From the NCBI GenBank assembly GCA_041920465.1, contig JBHGXW010000072.1, positions 1 through 64,000 of the forward strand: 64,000 nt of DNA, in the 5' to 3' direction. The position numbers were made by a program, and so were the translations under genes. The DNA is from Brevibacillus_H sp041920465. GTDB lineage: Bacteria; Bacillota; Bacilli; Brevibacillales; Brevibacillaceae. This document shows positions 60,401 to 64,000 of this stretch, in pieces. The notes under the pieces were generated by a model that did not search any database, was not told the origin of the DNA, and was given only the letters and a program-made list of their open reading frames with translations. The stretch's first letter is position 1. Every line of letters starts with the position of its first letter.

Positions 60401-61726
60401 CTTTATTACGCCCAAGACGGCCAGGTTGACAAAGCGTGCGAATACTTCCAAAAAAGTATTGCTCAAAACAACTACCGCCTGCAAGCCGGTTGGTCCTATC
60501 GGGAAATGATTGAACTGATGCTGGCCAACCACTCAGCGGAGACAGGCTACTGGTTGGAACGCTTCGAGGATTATCTGAAAAAATACGGATACGATGTGTT
60601 CTGGCCTGACCTTCACAGGGGTTTTGCTTTCTGGACGATGCAGCAGGGGGATCTGCAGCGGGCGCTGTTGTACCTGCGCAGATCGGTCAACGGTTATCAG
60701 TTGATTGAAAAAGAAAAGTGGCATAAACAGCTTTCGGCAAAAATGAGTCTCCTAGTGCAGCCTTCCTATGTCCCGTTAAACTCGCCCTTGTGTGAGGAAC
60801 CGATCGTGAAAAAGTTGATGGAAGAACGGATACAGCTTTTGCATCAATCGCTTGATTTGCAGATTATTATTCAGTTAAGCGAGCAGGTAACAGAGTCATT
60901 AGACCTGGATAATACATTCCATCAATTGTCCAACTCGCTGTTCCGGTATTTTCCGGTTACACACACCTCTATCTCCTGCAATCTCTTCTACCAAAAAGAG
61001 ACGTTTTTCTATTCGGCATCCGGTTTGATTGACAAGAATGAACAGATGTTGTTCCAGCGCTCCCGTCAATCGAAAACCAAATATGAATACATGCTCTACC
61101 AGCAGGGCGATCAGTTCATCAAATTACACGTGTATGCAAAAGATCTGGCGGAAACAAAACGGCTGCACATGGAGCACTTCCTTTCCTTCATCAAGCCGCA
61201 TATTGCCAACGCGCTGCACTACATGGAAATGATGATCGACAATTTGACCGGATTTTACCAACGGCGTTATTTCCTTGGCCAACTGCAAAATGAGCTTGAA
61301 ATTTCGTTGCGTTATGGGCTTGATTTGTCCCTGATCATGATTGATATTGATAACTTTCGGCTTGTCAACGAATTCGGACACCAGGAAGGGGACAGGGTGC
61401 TTCGGGAGCTGTCCGACATGGTTCGCTCCATTCTCCGCGAAAATGATATCCCCGGACGCTTCGGAGGAGAAGAACTGCTTCTCATCCTGCCGAAAACAGA
61501 CGGAAAAATTGCCTATCGGATCGCAGAAGATTTGCGCCAACAAATTGAGGAGGAGTTCGCCAACGGCCGCCCTTACCGGGTTACAATCAGCGCCGGAGTC
61601 GCCTCCACGGAATTGTGTCAGGCCAAAACGATTGACCAGTTGATCCGCCTTGCCGACAATGCGGAAATCAAAGCGAAAACCACCGGCAAGAACAAAGTGG
61701 TGGCCGCATGGGAGAATCTGGACTAG
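57455..61726 (+). CDS. pseudokinase - degenerate ATPase - repeats - GGDEF protein
   Basis: A 1423-aa diguanylate-cyclase-like protein. Residues 1-235 look like a protein-kinase fold (ALAKLHRNQFYMGFLVPEMI; SDFYSIGLMMQWMYLGRLP) without the catalytic HRD and DFG motifs, so a pseudokinase. Residues 255-700 look like an AAA-type ATPase whose Walker A position (KTIGIICEDEVTRL) lacks GxxxxGK[ST]. Residues 700-1120 are helical TPR-like repeats, and residues 1135-1240 a GAF-like segment. Residues 1255-1423 are GGDEF, with G-G-E-E-L near 1337 (GGEEF-like, probably active) and DNAEIKAKTTGKN near the end. Start ATG 57455 follows GGAGTG; the 1471-aa extension is AT-rich and RBS-free. Confidence 0.85.
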   Translation: MELELTPLSQTSRCMTLTHRPSGTTMQFHKKTWKYFQQNQITGRLFAWQQIADGTFFRKPISWETDGDELFVHLPALPEGYISLSRINSLKLNDTSKTKLMIALTEALAKLHRNQFYMGFLVPEMIYFHPKRLTVLLDVQPFSSAYPFVNHLLEDFPYILLSNFARKYDLSRVSDFYSIGLMMQWMYLGRLPKEPQTIAQAMPRSVHLLCHRLMIMPQSYLFAEEIANEFRRIIAEDPQPIAEPAENLADWLHPMVPPIESKSQSILRSFLRAEGMKTIGIICEDEVTRLNVLRQHIVEVLERHFFFNIRCKNLPFAALRESIQRTLYMAYEYMPEASSRLRALSRKFERLLSRYFQGDDLIHTLADWIYAFYTEIMPMFQLQSFYYIYEDCQLIDEDSQRVFLNFWQKYSDKISGLHAIFSGSNRPSLFPRKTFYYIHLGHKDADLYQSLLISRLGRAEPALLIMLVDWMQKNEIEYHHCSIILEELIELGCIKLTKDGWHATADCCTELIRLNPDLLIDRRIARLQASDLEFLRLIACQSHPIRPRTMFTDSGSIGEGLPFILNRLARMGLLLVFSDDSVFIPFDVATRVLHDLPSSKQTAYYQKSMPLLQKNRYVSYPALIETARLAEDARTEYYYLIKYYRQIRNLLTVERRKMLIDNIRQLQHKLQRTKVLCWDRLLCQLCLQLNLYAQAEVLAASLYQRTNAAYDRFILMRIKLFTNQLDVAASKKELLAYLSDNTQKIADRVHAAGLLIFFDFFMPLHRESAEVIHHIYLTEFHPNRHLLSTRLFAELSIMYTIMLFQYFPEQEEWTTALLDKIESALEGSPHQDLMIELSNSYIFHSNVRLSRRHIQRCLDISRRAGFKGKEQISHLNGMEISLFQGDVSSYRYHLQQVPRVDELKRKDISEQYLTHQLFYSCEWEQWELFEEIYEHLSSQRLTSLSIFLTEIYKRYAAFRKGEKLPPPCQWEQTNEFTLFIDGLYYAQDGQVDKACEYFQKSIAQNNYRLQAGWSYREMIELMLANHSAETGYWLERFEDYLKKYGYDVFWPDLHRGFAFWTMQQGDLQRALLYLRRSVNGYQLIEKEKWHKQLSAKMSLLVQPSYVPLNSPLCEEPIVKKLMEERIQLLHQSLDLQIIIQLSEQVTESLDLDNTFHQLSNSLFRYFPVTHTSISCNLFYQKETFFYSASGLIDKNEQMLFQRSRQSKTKYEYMLYQQGDQFIKLHVYAKDLAETKRLHMEHFLSFIKPHIANALHYMEMMIDNLTGFYQRRYFLGQLQNELEISLRYGLDLSLIMIDIDNFRLVNEFGHQEGDRVLRELSDMVRSILRENDIPGRFGGEELLLILPKTDGKIAYRIAEDLRQQIEEEFANGRPYRVTISAGVASTELCQAKTIDQLIRLADNAEIKAKTTGKNKVVAAWENLD

Positions 61727-61736
61727 CAGCGGAACG

Positions 61737-61768
61737 AAAAAACCAGGGAAGATCATCCCTGGTTTTTT
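61737..61768 (+). terminator. intrinsic terminator
   Basis: aaccaggga (61741-49) and tccctggtt (61756-64) form a 9-bp stem with TTTTTT downstream, after the GGDEF gene. Confidence 0.9.
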
Positions 61769-61824
61769 GCATTGGTTATGGGGCCCTGTCCGGTACAGCC
61801 TTCGCTCAAACCGGGCGGGCTTTC

Positions 61825-62274
61825 TCATCGGTTGCTCGCGTACTTGAATACGCCCTCAACCTTTTGCAAGACAAATGTGTGCTCTTCCGCACGCGTAAAC
61901 GATTGTTGGCTGGGAGATGTATAGGTCGTCTCATACATCACCTTAAATTCAAATGCGTCGGCGCTCAATGACTTCACTGACAATCTGTCTATTTTGACAT
62001 CCACTTTATTGCCAAGACTCTTTTTCGCGATCCGAAAGACATTATTCGCCGCTGCCCCGTCAGGTATATACAATTCGTTGATTCGCGCTTTCAGTTCCGC
62101 TTCATCTTTTGCCTCATTCAACTTTTGCTGTTTGGTAATCCACTCGGCGGCAATTTTCTTCATCTCCGCTTCAGGTATGGACCCTTGTCCCCCTGCAGGC
62201 GGCAAAGTTGTATTGCCACAGCCGGAGGCCAGCATAAGAAAGACGGCAAGAAGCGCAAGCAGCTTCCCTCTCAT
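61825..62274 (-). CDS. lipoprotein of unknown function (149 aa)
   Basis: The signal peptide LLALLAVFLMLASGC ends in a lipobox with the lipidated Cys near residue 20. The mature part (130 aa) is helical then beta, with the segments SVKSLSADAFEFKVMYE and FTRAEEHTFVLQKVEGVFKY. The start ATG 62274 has AGAGGA 8 nt upstream; the 158-aa frame begins in a region without an RBS. It should be anchored on the outer face of the membrane. No family recognised. Confidence 0.8.
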   Translation of the reverse strand: MRGKLLALLAVFLMLASGCGNTTLPPAGGQGSIPEAEMKKIAAEWITKQQKLNEAKDEAELKARINELYIPDGAAANNVFRIAKKSLGNKVDVKIDRLSVKSLSADAFEFKVMYETTYTSPSQQSFTRAEEHTFVLQKVEGVFKYASNR

Positions 62275-62375
62275 GAAGACCATCCATCCTCTTTCCTTCA
62301 TTTTGGTTTATTATCCAACTGATACCTTCTGATAGTATAAAGAAAAGAAGAAGCGGAATCAATGAACGAACTCTT

Positions 62376-63992
62376 TTATTCCGCTGTTTGACCGGTTGGC
62401 TTCTGATGATCGGATAGTTTGATTTTTCCGAGGAACAGGGTAAGGATTACACCTGTTAAGACGAATAACACCCCGTATAAAAACACATGGCTTAAGGTTT
62501 CTACCAATGCCGTCTTTAATACCGGCAGAAGCGATTGTTGAATGGCTGCAGGAATTTTTTGCAATGCTTCCGGACTTAACAGGATCGAGTATAACCCTTG
62601 AGGATTTTGATTAATCAGCGTCTCAAATTGCTGCACCATTCCATGAGCTTGAGGCGGAAGCTGTTCCAAATAAGGAACCAGCTTTTGTGTCAGCAAATTG
62701 CTTGAACGATGGTTCATCACCGCTCCCAAAATCGTCATCCCGAACGTTCCACCAATCTGGCGGAAGAATTGGCTGGAGGAAGTGACAACGCCAAGTTCCG
62801 ATTTAGGGAACGTCTCTTGCAGCGCAAGGGTTGTCAAAGGCATCACAAGTCCGACTCCCAACCCAAGAACGCCCATGTAAATCATTGCGGTCCATTTGGT
62901 TGTATCCATCCCCATCGTGGATAATAACCAAAAGCCTCCCCCCATCAAAAGCATTCCCAATGCCATTTGTGTCCGAACCCCGATTTTTCGAACCATTCTC
63001 CCGCCCAGGATACTGGCAGCCATCATGGATAACATCATCGGGATCATCACCGTTCCTGATTCAGACGGACTAATGCCGATAATCCCTTGCATAAACAGAG
63101 GAACGAACATGATGGCTCCAAACATTCCCACGGCCATCAGAAAACCGATTCCGCTTAAAAGCGAGAAGGTTTTGTTCTTGAACAGATGCAGCGGAAGAAT
63201 CGGTTCACCTGCTCTGGATTCAATTATTCCGAAGCTTATCAAGAACAAAGCGGAAAGGACAAACAGGGTAATAATTTGCCAGGAGGCCCATGCGTAATCT
63301 TTTCCGCCCAATGTCAAAGCCAGAAGCAAGCTGACCACTCCGCCGATCATGGTGAAAATTCCCCAACCGTCAATCTTGACAGGTCCGCTAATCCGATGTT
63401 TTTTCAAACCGATTGAAATCAGAATCGTTGCAAGAATTCCTACGGGAAGGTTGATGTAAAAAACCCATCTCCAGTTTAGCGAATCCACAATCCATCCCCC
63501 GACTTGCGGACCAACGATGGAAGAGAGCCCAAAAACGGCTCCGAATACTCCTTGCCATTTCGCGCGTTGCTCACCGGTAAAAATATCTCCAATGATAATC
63601 ATCGCCATTGGCATCATGACTCCGCCGCCAATGCCCTGCAAACCTCGAAAAATGATCAATTGGGTCATCGATTGAGCGGTACCGCACAGGGCTGATCCAA
63701 TCATGAAAATCAGCAATCCGGCAACATAAACTGATTTGCGCCCAATCATGTCAGCCAGTTTTCCTGCGATCGGAACAACGGATGTAGAACTAAGCATATA
63801 GGCGGTGGTTAACCATGTCATGACCCCCAAGCCGCCCAGTTCTCCGACAATCCTTGGCATCGCCGTACCGACAATCGTATTGTCCAGCGACGCAAACAGC
63901 ATAGCTACGAGAAGTCCGATAATCAGGATTCCTCGTTTCTCATGTTCATGGTTGATCTCTATTGGTGCTGCAGAAGTTTGCTGAAGATTCAT
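62376..63992 (-). CDS. DHA2-family MFS multidrug exporter
   Basis: A 538-aa protein with 14 predicted helices, as in EmrB/QacA-type drug:H+ antiporters. Early motif D1 (LDNTIVGTAMPRIVGELGG) is near residue 38, motif A (GKLADMIGRKSVYVAGL) near 76, and motif C-like GPQVGGWIVDSLNWRWVFYI near 165. A long extracellular stretch near residues 430-480 separates the last helices. ATG 63992 is at the right edge, so its promoter is outside the window. The substrate cannot be read. Confidence 0.92.
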   Translation of the reverse strand: MNLQQTSAAPIEINHEHEKRGILIIGLLVAMLFASLDNTIVGTAMPRIVGELGGLGVMTWLTTAYMLSSTSVVPIAGKLADMIGRKSVYVAGLLIFMIGSALCGTAQSMTQLIIFRGLQGIGGGVMMPMAMIIIGDIFTGEQRAKWQGVFGAVFGLSSIVGPQVGGWIVDSLNWRWVFYINLPVGILATILISIGLKKHRISGPVKIDGWGIFTMIGGVVSLLLALTLGGKDYAWASWQIITLFVLSALFLISFGIIESRAGEPILPLHLFKNKTFSLLSGIGFLMAVGMFGAIMFVPLFMQGIIGISPSESGTVMIPMMLSMMAASILGGRMVRKIGVRTQMALGMLLMGGGFWLLSTMGMDTTKWTAMIYMGVLGLGVGLVMPLTTLALQETFPKSELGVVTSSSQFFRQIGGTFGMTILGAVMNHRSSNLLTQKLVPYLEQLPPQAHGMVQQFETLINQNPQGLYSILLSPEALQKIPAAIQQSLLPVLKTALVETLSHVFLYGVLFVLTGVILTLFLGKIKLSDHQKPTGQTAE

Positions 63993-64000
63993 CAGAAATC

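Noticed and set aside
1..64000. CRISPR arrays, rRNA genes and intact insertion sequences were looked for.
   Set aside because: No spaced direct repeat array, rRNA or transposase with terminal repeats was seen.

Overview
The window looks like the chromosome of a Gram-positive, low-to-medium GC bacterium of the Bacillales. The evidence is the strong AGGAGG-type ribosome binding sites, Bacillus-type neighbourhoods (a yjcH-yjcG-yjcF-like cluster, a RacA-like protein, a PgpA/YutG-like phosphatase, a TerC-family protein behind a yybP-ykoY manganese riboswitch), SigA promoters, an ECF sigma factor with a TGAAAC-N16-CGTC promoter, and many intrinsic terminators. I cannot name the species. An Alicyclobacillaceae or Paenibacillaceae relative is a guess.

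Positions 1-14,700 are visibly AT-rich and hold a defence island. A tightly packed minus-strand operon encodes a class 2 DISARM-type system: a DrmE-like protein, DrmA (helicase), DrmB (DUF1998) and DrmMII (5-cytosine methylase). A NERD-nuclease/SF1-helicase fusion sits inside the operon, and no PLD-type DrmC is visible. A 185-aa unknown protein follows the methylase. Upstream are decayed reading frames, a free-standing HNH protein and a frameshifted gene.

Positions 14,750-21,594 resemble the integration and replication end of a mobile element: a UDG-like protein, three very small genes, a RadC/JAMM protein followed by a second copy that has lost metal ligands, a rolling-circle-type replication protein divergent from an XRE regulator, an excisionase-like HTH protein, and a tyrosine integrase. 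The integrase lies next to the 3' end of tRNA-Val(GAC). Four TTGACCA direct repeats lie between integrase and tRNA. The far attachment site was not found, so whether the DISARM operon rides on this element is open.

Positions 21,594-64,000 look like ordinary core chromosome: two tRNAs, PgpA-like phosphatase, the yjcHGF-like cluster, PHP and MBL hydrolases, two CorC/HlyC-type membrane proteins, a UvrD-like helicase with a zinc-finger N-terminus, FabI, a ZIP transporter, a RacA-like protein, TerC with its Mn2+ riboswitch, a MocR-AzlC-AzlD operon, CheW, ThpR, SurE, an intracellular-type subtilisin, a bacterial XPB helicase, an ECF sigma/anti-sigma pair, an ABC transporter, an SGNH hydrolase, two MFS exporters, and a 1423-aa pseudokinase/degenerate-ATPase/GGDEF protein. 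Several short genes outside normal ORF cut-offs were added from their ribosome binding sites.
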